From: Bog-473 sp963717455
GTDB taxonomy: Bacteria; Actinomycetota; Acidimicrobiia; Acidimicrobiales; RAAP-2
Length of the DNA stretch: 64,000 nt
Direction of reading: 5' to 3'
Assembly (NCBI GenBank): GCA_963717455.1
Contig: OY970336.1
Location: forward strand, 3,224,001 to 3,288,000
This document shows positions 53,522 to 61,535 of the stretch, in pieces. The translations under genes and the position numbers were made by a program. Under the pieces are notes generated by a model. That model had not been told where the DNA came from and made no database searches. It saw only the letters and a program-made list of their open reading frames with translations. How positions within the stretch are numbered: position 1 is the first letter of the stretch; every line of letters starts with the position of its first letter.

Positions 53522-53705
53522 GTCCTCTCGCGCCTCGGGAGCGGTCCTGATGGTCTGACGTCGGACGAAGCGGTGGACCGGTTTCGTCGGTTCGGACCCA
53601 ACGCACTTGGCACACATCGGGTTCTTGCCACGTCCGTCCTCTTCCGTCAACTCCGCAACCCGACCCTGATCCTTCTGCTCGACGCGGCACTGGTGTCCGG
53701 GGCTG
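53522..53705 (+). pseudogene. N-terminal fragment of a cation P-type ATPase
   Basis: After a TAA at 53519 the frame reads GPDGLTSDEAVDRFRRFGPN then ALGTHRVLATSVLFRQLRNP and TLILLLDAALVSG, the Cation_ATPase_N domain plus the first membrane helix of Ca2+/Mg2+ pumps. Similarity ends near 53705, where the convergent CapA gene ends. About 60 of the expected ~900 residues remain. Confidence 0.65.
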
Positions 53706-53716
53706 ACCGGAGGGAG

Positions 53717-54691
53717 TCATCGGTCCGGCCAGTCGATGACGAGTCGCCCCCCTCGGGTGTCGACGGAGGTGCCGAGATCGGCGCAGGCGCGCCGGAACCG
53801 CGCCATGATCCACGCGGTCTCGTCGCGGTTTGCGAGGCGTGTGAAGCAGTAGTTCAAGGCGAGCGGGACGGCCTCGACCCGGATCGGCCGACAGTCCCTG
53901 AAAGTGACGAGGAAGAGGAGACCCAAGTCGTTGCGCAGGTGACGGTTGGTGGCGTAGTCGTCGATGAAATCTCCGAGGTCGTAGAGCACCCCGTCGGTAA
54001 CGCCGTGAAAGATGTGGGCGGAGTGCCCCGCAATCAGGGTAGCGCCCGAACCTCGGAGCTCGGCGGCCGCGCGACGCACGTGAGGTACGGGTTCGGCGAC
54101 CATGTTCGGCCCCCAGTGTGGGGACACCACCACGACGTCAGTACGGAGGTCGTGGACGGTTTCCTTGAGCCAGGAGGGGACCGACCGGCGGAGGTCGACA
54201 TAGGCGACCCCGGGGTTCTCGTCGCCAGCTGCATATTCGCTCGGGTGGTCCGTGACACCGATCAGACCGACGCGGACGCCCCCCTTCTCAAGGATCGCCG
54301 GAGCTTGGGCCGCAGTTTCTGTGGCTCCCGCACCCACGCAGGCGATTCCGGCGTCGCTCAGGTGGCCGATGGTGTCGAGCAGGGCCGTGGCACCGAAGTC
54401 CAGGGCGTGATTGTTGGCGAGCGTGACGCAGTCCACTCCGAGGCGGGTGAGCGCTTCTATCGCGATGAGAGGAGCTCGGAAGAAGAACGGCTTGCGAGGG
54501 TCGGGCCACCGCTCACCGCGCTCGGAGATGGCGCACTCCAGGTTGAGGAGGAACAGGTCGGCCTCGTGGGCCACGGCGACCACCTCGTCAGCGAACAATT
54601 GCGGGGGCGGGACATGCGCCAACCGCTCCGCCACGCCGCGGCCCAGCATCGTGTCGCCGGCCAGCCCCAGCGTCAACGTGCCGGCCGGCAT
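53717..54691 (-). CDS. CapA-family (poly-gamma-glutamate capsule/metallophosphatase-like) protein
   Basis: This 324-residue protein of the CapA/PgsA family is related to calcineurin-like phosphoesterases. LGLAGDTMLGRGVAERLA, LLNLECAISERGERWPDPRK, VTLANNHALDFGATALLDTI, VVSPHWGPNMVAEPV and LIAGHSAHIFHGVTDGVLYD give the metal-binding GD, N, NNHxxD, HWG and GHSAH blocks. No signal peptide is seen at the chosen ATG. Family members are involved in anionic polymer synthesis or release. A fossil of this gene lies at 36978. Confidence 0.9.
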   Translation of the reverse strand: MPAGTLTLGLAGDTMLGRGVAERLAHVPPPQLFADEVVAVAHEADLFLLNLECAISERGERWPDPRKPFFFRAPLIAIEALTRLGVDCVTLANNHALDFGATALLDTIGHLSDAGIACVGAGATETAAQAPAILEKGGVRVGLIGVTDHPSEYAAGDENPGVAYVDLRRSVPSWLKETVHDLRTDVVVVSPHWGPNMVAEPVPHVRRAAAELRGSGATLIAGHSAHIFHGVTDGVLYDLGDFIDDYATNRHLRNDLGLLFLVTFRDCRPIRVEAVPLALNYCFTRLANRDETAWIMARFRRACADLGTSVDTRGGRLVIDWPDR

Positions 54692-54772
54692 ATCAAGGCC
54701 TCGTAAGCCGGTAACTTCGCACCAGCCCCGGTCCTGCGGAAGCCGGCCGCCCGTTCCTTCCGGTGTTTCGCG

Positions 54773-54868
54773 TTAGGAGGCCATGCCCACAACCGGCTTG
54801 TTGAGGACGATGCTCCCAGTCGAGCCGACGAACGGGGCGCCGCCGTAGTCGAAGTTGCCGCCGTCCTA
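54773..54868 (-). pseudogene. Relic of a GYWLVASDGG-type surface repeat
   Basis: The minus strand encodes DGGNFDYGGAPFVGSTGSIV then LNKPVVGMAS and a stop, one unit of the repeat DGGxFxxGxAxFxGSTGxxxLNxPxVGMA that is abundant in acidimicrobial exported proteins. A TAG lies directly before the DGG. No other unit is found. Nothing else is recognised in 54869-55086. Confidence 0.5.
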
Positions 54869-55086
54869 GGCCATCAAGTCGAGCCGTGGAACCTGGCATC
54901 CCGGTAGCTAACACGCCGCTGTCGGAGACCACCAGCCAGTTTATCCGGACCTGGGCGCCTGGTTGGGTCGGATGAGGCGGTGATGGTTAACCACTACAGC
55001 CTCGTCCACCAGCGCTCTCGGCTTGAATCCCACTGCACCTGGTCACGGTCGCGCTTAATGCAACAGTGCCATGTTGTGGCTACCCC

Positions 55087-55490
55087 TCACAGCGCTGAGT
55101 CGCCCAGGCGGAGCCGTACCCCGAAGAACCCGACGTCACCAAGCTCGCGCTCCCATCCGCCAACGATCCTGGCACGGCAACTCGCCTCGCCTAAGCGTTC
55201 GATCGCGGTAGCAATCGCCTGGCGATGGCCAGCCGCGTCAGGACGCGAAAGACCCGACGGTCCGTTCGTCGATCGTCACAGCGATGGCTTCGGGATCGCC
55301 GGGGTTGCCCGGCTCGGGGACGAGCCGGGCAACCATATCCATCCGCACGCCTCCATAGTGACGTCGACCGCCTGTGAGCTCAAGAAGAACGTCCTGGTAG
55401 GCGGCGTCACCCACGACGCGGACCTCGGTGGTGCCCGAAAGGGTCACCGTGGTCGTCGGCTGTAGAGCAGGAGGGTTCGCCGCTTCGTCG
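55087..55490 (-). pseudogene. HIRAN-like domain, frameshifted
   Basis: In one frame EVRVVGDAAYQDVLLELTGG, VARLVPEPGNPGDPEAIAVT and IDERTVGSF match the first two-thirds of a HIRAN-type DNA-binding barrel. Near 55240 the frame shifts to HRQAIATAIERLGEASCRAR then IVGGWERELGDVGFFGVRL, the typical end, with a stop at 55087. The part overlapping the prim-pol end is in another frame; the two may once have been one protein. There is no start codon of its own. Confidence 0.55.
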
Positions 55491-56322
55491 TGTGTCGGTG
55501 TCGGCCGTTCCCGCCGCCGCGCCCGCACCCGAAGCAGTAGAAGCGGCAGCCCTCGGCGTCGATATGGAGCGAGGGGTGGTGGTCGGCATGGAAGGGGCAC
55601 AGGTAGTTGTGGTCGCCGGCACGAACCTCAACGCCGACCAGCGCCCACAATGCCGCGAACTCAGCTCGCTCACCTTTCGTGCGCGCTGGCACCTCATGTG
55701 GCCTTGTGCTGGCTGCCGCGGTGGCGGGGGACGGATCCAGGGCCATGGCCTGGAGCCACCGGGGCAAATCGGCCAGAGAAACGTCGCTGGGTGCGCACCC
55801 CGACTCCCAGGCATAGACGCGACCGGAGACGTGTCCACTGGGCGGGCTGACCACGAGCCCGCCGTCGCCCTTGATGTCGAGTCCGGGAGCGATCGAACGA
55901 GATGGGACACTCACACCGGGATGGCGGAAATAGAAGTGCTGACCGCCTCCCCCCGTGAGCGATTCGACGGTGCCTGGCAGGGCTCCGTGGACGTCCTCGA
56001 GAGCGGCGAGCCGGTCTCCCCCACCCTTGCGGGGATCGACATCGAGCACCACCAGCCCGGAGACTGCTCCGGTGACGATACCCACATTGGCGTCGGGCCA
56101 CCGTCGCCACCATCGCTGGATCTGGTCGATTCCAACGGCGACAAGCATGCGCCTCTTCCAGGGGCCGTGCGTGTGCTTGCCTGGTGCCGGGCACGTAGGA
56201 TCGCCGCACGAGCAGCACCCCGCCGTGGCGGTATGCATCGGGACGAAAGGCCACCCACGTGCCACCGCGTCAAAAGCTGCTCGAGCCCGTGGTGTCCGTG
56301 CCTGGCTCGTTCCGGGCCGCAC
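55444..56322 (-). CDS. Bifunctional DNA primase/polymerase (prim-pol) with zinc-finger tail
   Basis: This protein has about 292 residues from a tentative GTG at 56322; the frame is open upstream but overlaps the Mut7-C gene. ARGWPFVPMHTATAG and the cysteine pair in CSCGDPTCPAPGKHTHGPWK open the prim-pol (AEP) domain. VGIVTGAVSGLVVLDVDPRK holds the catalytic Asp pair, and TGGGGQHFYFRHPG the His motif. A CHC2-like zinc finger follows (YLCPFHADHHPSLHIDAEGC, YCFGCG). After it the frame ends in arginine-rich sequence, suggesting a frameshift before the HIRAN part. Such proteins are usual in plasmids, phages and integrative elements. Confidence 0.75.
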   Translation of the reverse strand: MRPGTSQARTPRARAAFDAVARGWPFVPMHTATAGCCSCGDPTCPAPGKHTHGPWKRRMLVAVGIDQIQRWWRRWPDANVGIVTGAVSGLVVLDVDPRKGGGDRLAALEDVHGALPGTVESLTGGGGQHFYFRHPGVSVPSRSIAPGLDIKGDGGLVVSPPSGHVSGRVYAWESGCAPSDVSLADLPRWLQAMALDPSPATAAASTRPHEVPARTKGERAEFAALWALVGVEVRAGDHNYLCPFHADHHPSLHIDAEGCRFYCFGCGRGGGNGRHRHTTKRRTLLLYSRRPR

Positions 56323-56324
56323 GG

Positions 56325-57080
56325 CTACGTTGCCGTGCCGGCACGGCGAACGTCCTCCACCAGAGCTGCAAGCCGGTCGTAGTGAGAGCCCTTCCAGTAG
56401 ATCCGGTCGCATCGCTGGCACCTGCAGAAGTCGTCGAAGTCCCGCCTCGTGCGCGCCGGCAGGCGGTGTTCTACGTCCTCCTTCGCCACCGGTTCGACGA
56501 CGCCATTGCACTCGAGGCACCGACCGAAGGGGGAGATTGCCCTAAAGAGGTCGAACCGTCGCAGGACCTCGATGGTCTGGCGACGACGGTCGGACTCCCG
56601 CACGAGATAGCCGTGAGCGACCTCGGCACGCTTCAAAAGACTCCGATCCCTAGTGAGGAGAATCCGTTGCTCCGCTACCGAGAGTGCCGCCAGCTCCTCG
56701 TCAGTGATGTCGTTTCGCCAGACGCAGTCGAACCCGAGGAGCCGCAAGATTCGGGCCAGCCGTCCGAGATGGACGTCGAGGACGAACCGAGGATCTCGAA
56801 GCGACGGCGGATCCAGCCGCACCAGCGGCCACACAGCCAACGCCTCGGACACCGGGTAGACGCTCACCTGATCGCCGCCATGCAGTTGGTACGCGAAGTC
56901 CACCGACTCGCCGTTCACCACGATCGCGGCGATCTCGGTGTGCGGCACACCGAGCGACTCGGCCAGATCCTTGACGGTCGTACCCGCGGCCACCTCGGCC
57001 GCGATGGGTCGGCCACGCCTTCCCCTTGGCAGGAGGTCGTTCAACCCGGCGACGCACCGGACTTCGACATGGAGAGGCAT
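56325..57080 (-). CDS. Ubiquitin-like/Mut7-C RNase domain protein
   Basis: This 251-residue protein starts at ATG 57080; open frame upstream belongs to a DnaK relic. Residues ~1-85 are a ThiS/MoaD-like ubiquitin fold (VAAGTTVKDLAESLGVPHTE, QVSVYPV). Residues ~95-245 are the Mut7-C domain, a PIN-like RNase (FVLDVHLGRLARILRLLGFD, LLTRDRSLLKRAEVAHGYLV) with a zinc ribbon CLEC...CQRC and the ending IYWKGSHYDRL. It is probably an RNA endonuclease. It lies 2 bp upstream of the prim-pol start. Confidence 0.9.
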   Translation of the reverse strand: MPLHVEVRCVAGLNDLLPRGRRGRPIAAEVAAGTTVKDLAESLGVPHTEIAAIVVNGESVDFAYQLHGGDQVSVYPVSEALAVWPLVRLDPPSLRDPRFVLDVHLGRLARILRLLGFDCVWRNDITDEELAALSVAEQRILLTRDRSLLKRAEVAHGYLVRESDRRRQTIEVLRRFDLFRAISPFGRCLECNGVVEPVAKEDVEHRLPARTRRDFDDFCRCQRCDRIYWKGSHYDRLAALVEDVRRAGTAT

Positions 57081-57091
57081 CCGCACCGAGC

Positions 57092-57462
57092 CTACGGTGT
57101 GACCACCGCCCGCTCGACCGGCTCGCCGAGGAACGCCTCGGCAGCGCACTTGATCTTCTGGAGCAGGAACGCGGAGAGATGCTCGGGGGTGAAGCCCCGG
57201 TCGCGCAGGCGGATCTCGAGGCGTGGGCCATCGTGCGCTTGAAGGCGGTGGCGGTCCCCTCGGCATTGGCGGCGGCCTGACGTCGTGCCGGCTCTCCCGG
57301 AGCACTTGGGCGTCGGCCGTGACCGCCATGTAGATCGGGAGAGCTTTGGCCCGAGGCTCACACCCTCGGCGCTCGGGATGGCAAACGGCCGTCCGCCGCG
57401 CAACACGGCAGCGGCTGAGTTCGATGTTCCGAGGTCGATCCCGATGACGGCTGTGGCGAGGG
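57092..57462 (-). pseudogene. N-terminal DnaK relic with two frameshifts
   Basis: TAVIGIDLGTSNSAAAVLRG then GRPFAIPSAEGVSLGPKLS is the Hsp70 nucleotide-binding start. The frame then moves to MAVTADAQVL, next to GEPARRQAAANAEGTATAFK, and finally back to LRDRGFTPEHLSAFLLQKIK and AAEAFLGEPVERAVVTP before a stop. All pieces are in correct Hsp70 order, so a dnaK gene has lost frame and everything after ~120 codons. It lies 4 bp downstream of the Hsp20 stop, suggesting a former chaperone operon. Confidence 0.8.
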
Positions 57463-57466
57463 CGGG

Positions 57467-57928
57467 TTAGCGTTTGGTGACCGGGATCCGCGTCACCTCG
57501 GGGTCGGCCTTGGCGGGCAGCAGCATGCGGACCTCAAGCACTCCGTTGTCGTAGGTGGCCTTGAGCTCCGATCCCTGCGCACCCTCGGGCAGTGCCAGAT
57601 CCCGCTCGAGTCGGTGCCGGTGTATTAGCTCGTGACGAAGGTAGAGCCGTCCCTCGGGCTCCGCCTCCTCGTGGCGCTCGACGGCGATGTGGAGGACGCC
57701 CTCGGAGGCGGTCACCTCGACGTCCTTGTCGGGGTCGATGCCAGGCACCTCGGCCCGCACGACCAGGGCTCCGTCCTCCCGGTACTCGTCCACGCACAGC
57801 ACGCCGAGGAACCCTTGACCCCAGCCGAACATGGGCCAAGCCAGAACGTCCGGCCGGCGGTCCACGAAATTGTCCAGGGTGTCAAAGGCATCGAGGGGGC
57901 TCGAGACCCGTCGTTCTATCAGCGTCAT
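57467..57928 (-). CDS. Hsp20/alpha-crystallin small heat-shock protein (second copy)
   Basis: This 153-residue protein starts at ATG 57928, 6 nt after AAAGGAG. The N-terminal arm has LDAFDTLDNFVDRRPDVLAW. The crystallin domain contains LCVDEYREDGALVVRAEVPG, IDPDKDVEVTASEGVLHIAV and the A-x-YDNGVLEVRMLLP ending. It is divergent from intact PolX, while the other Hsp20 is co-directional with broken PolX. GGGCCGAACGGCCC at 57987 is a palindrome of DosR-like geometry (GGGxC-N4-GxCCC) 59 bp upstream. Confidence 0.94.
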   Translation of the reverse strand: MTLIERRVSSPLDAFDTLDNFVDRRPDVLAWPMFGWGQGFLGVLCVDEYREDGALVVRAEVPGIDPDKDVEVTASEGVLHIAVERHEEAEPEGRLYLRHELIHRHRLERDLALPEGAQGSELKATYDNGVLEVRMLLPAKADPEVTRIPVTKR

Positions 57929-58199
57929 GGCGCGCTCCTTTCGCCGCTTCTGCCCGAAGTATGCGGCACCCCCCGGAACCCTGCTAGGGCCGAACGGCCC
58001 GCGGTCCGGTCCGCTCTCCCTCAATCTCGCGTTGGTCTGTCGGGCCGGGCAGAACGTCAGCGATGTATGGCCGGGCGGGGTGCCGAAGGGCCTTTGTCCC
58101 CTTCCGCGGGCCGGAGAGCCGGAAGACCATGACCGATGGAACGCGACGAGAGGTCGACATGGCACGGATGAGTCCGGACACCGGGACCTGAGGAGCCAC

Positions 58200-59975
58200 A
58201 TGCTCCGGGCGAACGACGAGGTGGCCGCTGCGCTGGGAGAGCTCGCCGAGCTCATGGCCATCGCCGGCGAGGATTCTTTCCGCATCCGCGCCTACGAGAA
58301 GGCTGCCCGGGCCGTGGCTGAGCACGCCCTCGACGTGGACACGCTCGACGAGCACGCTCTCACCGCCATTCCTGGAGTGGGGTCGCATATCGCGGCGAAG
58401 ATCACCGAGCTGCGCAGGACCGGGCGCATGAGCGAGCTCGACGACCTGCGGGCCCAGGTGCCGGCCGGTCTGCGCGCCTTGCTTGACGTACCCGGTCTCG
58501 GGCCCAAGCGGGCCCGGCAGGTCTACGACGAGCTCGGGATCGCGTCACTGCCCGAGCTCCTCGACGCGCTCCACCAGGAGCGACTGCGCGGGCTGCGCGG
58601 CTGGGGTGCCACCAGCGAGGAGAACCTGCGCCGGGCCATCGCCGAGACCCAGCAGGCCGGCGCCCGCATGCAGCTCGGCGTGGCCTTCGAGGTCGCCCAG
58701 GAGATGGTGCACGAGCTTGGCACGCTTCCCGCCGTCGCCCAGGCCGCCTATGCCGGCTCGCTTCGGCGCATGTGCGAGACGATCGGGGACATCGACCTGC
58801 TCGTGGCCTCGACCAACCCGGAGTCGGTGATGGACGGGTTCGCCGCTCTGCCGCTCATCGCCGAGGTGCGGGCAAGCGGACGCACCAAGGCCGTGGCGGT
58901 CACGACCAAGGGCGTGCACGTCGACCTGCGGGTGGTGGCGCCAGAGGTGTGGGGGGCAGCGCTCCTCTACTTCACGGGGTCCAAGGCCCACAACATCCAC
59001 CTCCGGCGGATCGCGCAGCGGCGCGGTCTCAAGCTCTCCGAGTACGGATTGATCTCTGACGAAAACGCCAGCGTTGTCGCTTCCACCACCGAGGAGGAGA
59101 TCTACGCAGCCTTGGACATGGCCTGGGTCCCACCGACACTGCGCGAAGACCATGGCGAGATCGAAGTCGCTGCCGAAGGCGCCCTGCCACGACTGATCGA
59201 GCTGAAGGACCTCCACGGGGATCTGCACACCCACACCACGCTGACGGATGGCCTGGCGAGCCTCGAAGAGATGGTGCAGGCTGCGAAGGCACGCGGGTAC
59301 CGCTACCTCGGGGTGACCGATCACGCTCCCCTGCTGTACATGGAGCGGATGACGAAGGAGAAGATGCTCACCCAACGAGAAGAGCTCCGAGCGCTGGAGA
59401 CGCGGCACCGGCGCCTGGCACTGCTGCATGGCTCGGAGCTCAACATCCAACCGGACGGATCGCTCGACTGGGACGACGAGACCCTGGGCGGCTTCGACCT
59501 GCTCGTGGCGTCGGTCCACTCGCACTTCTCGATGGGCCCCGAGGAGATGACCACCCGCCTGATCCGGGCCATCGAGCACCCGGCCGTGAACGTGATCGGG
59601 CACCCCACCGCCCGCAGCATCGGGCATCGGCCGCCCATCGAGTTCGACGCGCGGGCCGTCTTCCAGGCAGCCGCGCGGGCCGGCACGGCCCTCGAGATCA
59701 ACTCGTTCCCCGACCGCCTCGACCTGAACGACGAACTGGCGCGCGTGGCCCAGGATCTCGGGGTGGTCTTCTCTATCGCCACCGACGCCCACTCGGTCAG
59801 GCACCTCGACAACATCCGCTATGGCGTCGCCACCGCCCAGCGCGGGTGGATCTCACCGGATCGCGTGATCAATACCTGGTCCTTACCGAAGCTCCACGCC
59901 TTTCTCTCGAAGGGCCGACGGCTGCGGTCCCATCGACGGGCCGCAGCGAAGTCGGGCCCCCGGGAACCCGGGTGA
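58200..59975 (+). CDS. polX: PolX-type DNA polymerase/3'-5' exonuclease (PHP)
   Basis: This 591-residue repair enzyme starts at ATG 58200 behind AGGAG. The order is an 8-kDa domain (DSFRIRAYEKAARAVAEHAL), helix-hairpin-helix motifs (IPGVGSHIAAKI, VPGLGPKRARQVYDELGI), and the palm with the Asp pair in AGSLRRMCETIGDIDLLVAS near 190-200 and a third Asp in VHVDLRVV. The C-terminal PHP domain starts DLHTHTTLTDGLASLEEMV near 341, with VTDHAP, GSELNIQPDGSLDWDD and IGHPTARS metal ligands. It fills short gaps in base-excision repair and proofreads. It is intact, unlike the copy at 40531. Confidence 0.95.
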   Translation: MLRANDEVAAALGELAELMAIAGEDSFRIRAYEKAARAVAEHALDVDTLDEHALTAIPGVGSHIAAKITELRRTGRMSELDDLRAQVPAGLRALLDVPGLGPKRARQVYDELGIASLPELLDALHQERLRGLRGWGATSEENLRRAIAETQQAGARMQLGVAFEVAQEMVHELGTLPAVAQAAYAGSLRRMCETIGDIDLLVASTNPESVMDGFAALPLIAEVRASGRTKAVAVTTKGVHVDLRVVAPEVWGAALLYFTGSKAHNIHLRRIAQRRGLKLSEYGLISDENASVVASTTEEEIYAALDMAWVPPTLREDHGEIEVAAEGALPRLIELKDLHGDLHTHTTLTDGLASLEEMVQAAKARGYRYLGVTDHAPLLYMERMTKEKMLTQREELRALETRHRRLALLHGSELNIQPDGSLDWDDETLGGFDLLVASVHSHFSMGPEEMTTRLIRAIEHPAVNVIGHPTARSIGHRPPIEFDARAVFQAAARAGTALEINSFPDRLDLNDELARVAQDLGVVFSIATDAHSVRHLDNIRYGVATAQRGWISPDRVINTWSLPKLHAFLSKGRRLRSHRRAAAKSGPREPG

Positions 59976-60190
59976 TCGTCCGCCATGTCGGTATGTTGAC
60001 GTTGGCCTCTGGGGCCGATCCCCGGTGGGGAAGGATGCTGGACCGGAAACCGAGCGACCGCCCCGAGGACGGCCTCTGGCCGCTGCCACGCGCGCGGCAA
60101 AACGATGGCCCTCGGCGATGGACACGCCGGTCGGGGCAAACCGCGGTGGAAAGGGTCGACCCTCAGTGGGTTGCAAGACCCTCAAAAGAA

Positions 60191-60226
60191 AACGCCCGTC
60201 CCTCAATAACAAGGGAATCGGGCGTT
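60191..60226 (-). terminator. Strong hairpin; intrinsic terminator on the minus strand
   Basis: AACGCCCG...CGGGCGTT with an inner TCCCT/AGGGA pairing forms a long stem. On the minus strand it is followed by TTTTCTTTTG, a good T-tract; on the plus strand the following bases are mixed. No minus-strand gene is near, so its use is unclear; it may end plus-strand PolX transcription imperfectly. It overlaps the open frame leading into the recombinase remnant. Confidence 0.5.
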
Positions 60227-60245
60227 CTACTTCAGTTATAGCTGG

Positions 60246-61139
60246 GTGTGGTCCTCCGAGCAGACGCATGAGCCAATCATCAGTCCCGAAACCTTCGCCG
60301 CTGCAGCAGCGCAGAGAGCGACCGGACACGACCGCTGGGCTGTTACGAAGCCCCGTCGTAAGCGGACGTACCCTCTCAGCAGTCTCGTCGAATGCGGCAT
60401 ATGCGGGCGCCGCATGTCGGGCCAGTTCAACCACGGCGAGCCGTACTACCGCTGCCGCTACCCCTCGGAGTACGCCGGGGCGACGGGCAAGCACCCGAGC
60501 ACCGTCTACCTGCGCGAGGCCGACCTGCTGCCGGGTCTCGACGCCTGGCTGCTCTCCGTGTTCGACCCGAAGAACCTCGACGGCGCTGTCGCCGCACTGG
60601 CAGCGGCGCAGGAGCCGGACGACGGAGCGCTCGCTCGGGCCGAGGCTGCCCGCCGGGCAGTCAAGGACTGCGATACCCGGTTGGCGAAGTACCGCTCGGC
60701 GCTTGAGGCCGGTGCTGACGCGGCCGTCGTCGCCTCGTGGATCAAGGAGGTCGAGGCTGACCGGCTGCATGCCGAGCGGGAGCTGGCCTCGACGGCCTCT
60801 GTCGCTCAGCCCCTCTCAGAGGCCGAGATTCGGGCGCTGGTGACCTCGCAGCGCAAGGTGCTGCGGTCCCTGGCCAAGGCAACGCCCGAGCAACGTGCGC
60901 AGATCTACAGCCAGACGATGGGGCTGCGGATCACCTACAACCCCGACGAGCCGGAATGGGCCAGCGTCGAGGCGAGACCCGCGTGTGTTAATGGATGTGT
61001 CGGAGGGGGGATCCGAATCAATACCGTGGGCCTATTTGACGCCTCCCCGACCTGGGGATCGTCCCACGTCGGAGCGAGAATCTTTGGCAATCCGGTGCGC
61101 GAGGTTAGAACCACCGAGCTTTGGCTACCGGCTGCCTAA
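60246..61139 (+). pseudogene. C-terminal half of a large serine recombinase
   Basis: The frame (open from 60210) starts in mid-protein: WSSEQTHEPIISPETFAAAA is the end of the recombinase domain. A zinc ribbon follows, CGICGRRMSGQF...YYRCRYP, then a coiled coil (AEAARRAVKDCDTRLAKYRS, WIKEVEADRLHAERELAS) and the C-terminal helices. The N-terminal resolvase domain with the catalytic serine (~150 residues) and most of the recombinase domain are missing. It cannot catalyse recombination. It marks a lost integrated element. Confidence 0.75.
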
Positions 61140-61261
61140 CGGGTGGGCGCAGGTGCACGCCACGGACCGGAATCCGTCCCCCTCGCGAAGCTGAGCAGGC
61201 GGGACATTGAAACCGATAATCCTCGATCCCTGGCCCGGCAATGAAGTGGAACACCTGGGGT

Positions 61262-61302
61262 ATGTTGACAGATGGCAACAGCATGTTGTAATGTGTCAAC
61301 AT
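61262..61302 (+). promoter_or_regulatory. Palindromic strong promoter/operator
   Basis: ATGTTGACA at 61262-61270 and TGTCAACAT at 61294-61302 form perfect 9-bp arms. Nested inside are CAACA-GCA-TGTTG arms (61276-61288). TTGACA (61265) and TGTAAT (61287) are spaced 16 bp as -35 and -10 elements. It lies about 240 bp before the HTH gene at 61536. A repressor dimer pair bound here would cover the promoter. Confidence 0.6.
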
Positions 61303-61535
61303 TCCAGACCGACCTAGGCATCCCAAGAAGGACGTCGAGGATTCACTCGAGTTCGCCGAGAGCCACGCGTGGACTGTTGAGGCTCCACGTCCCGGTCATC
61401 CATGGGGTAAGGCCACTTGCGGACGCGAAGGGCATGACTGTCTGGTGTGGATCTGGTCGACGCCAAGAAATGAGGGCAATCACGCCCGACAGATTCGAAA
61501 GGCGGTCTATCGATGCACGGAGAAGGAGGGCGACA
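61303..61535 (+). other. Leader region before the HTH gene
   Basis: The frame of the HTH gene is open back to 61272 but the product there has no domain character. Short frames in other phases are unrecognised. It is probably an untranslated leader. 61140-61261 likewise holds no gene. Confidence 0.35.

Noticed and set aside
53573..54706. 377-codon plus-strand frame opposite CapA
   Set aside because: Only its first ~45 codons are meaningful (P-type ATPase relic); the rest is antisense to CapA.
55492..56382. 296-codon plus-strand frame opposite prim-pol
   Set aside because: Antisense shadow; the minus strand carries the prim-pol catalytic motifs and zinc finger.
58545..59804. 419-codon minus-strand frame opposite intact PolX
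   Set aside because: Antisense shadow; no family features.
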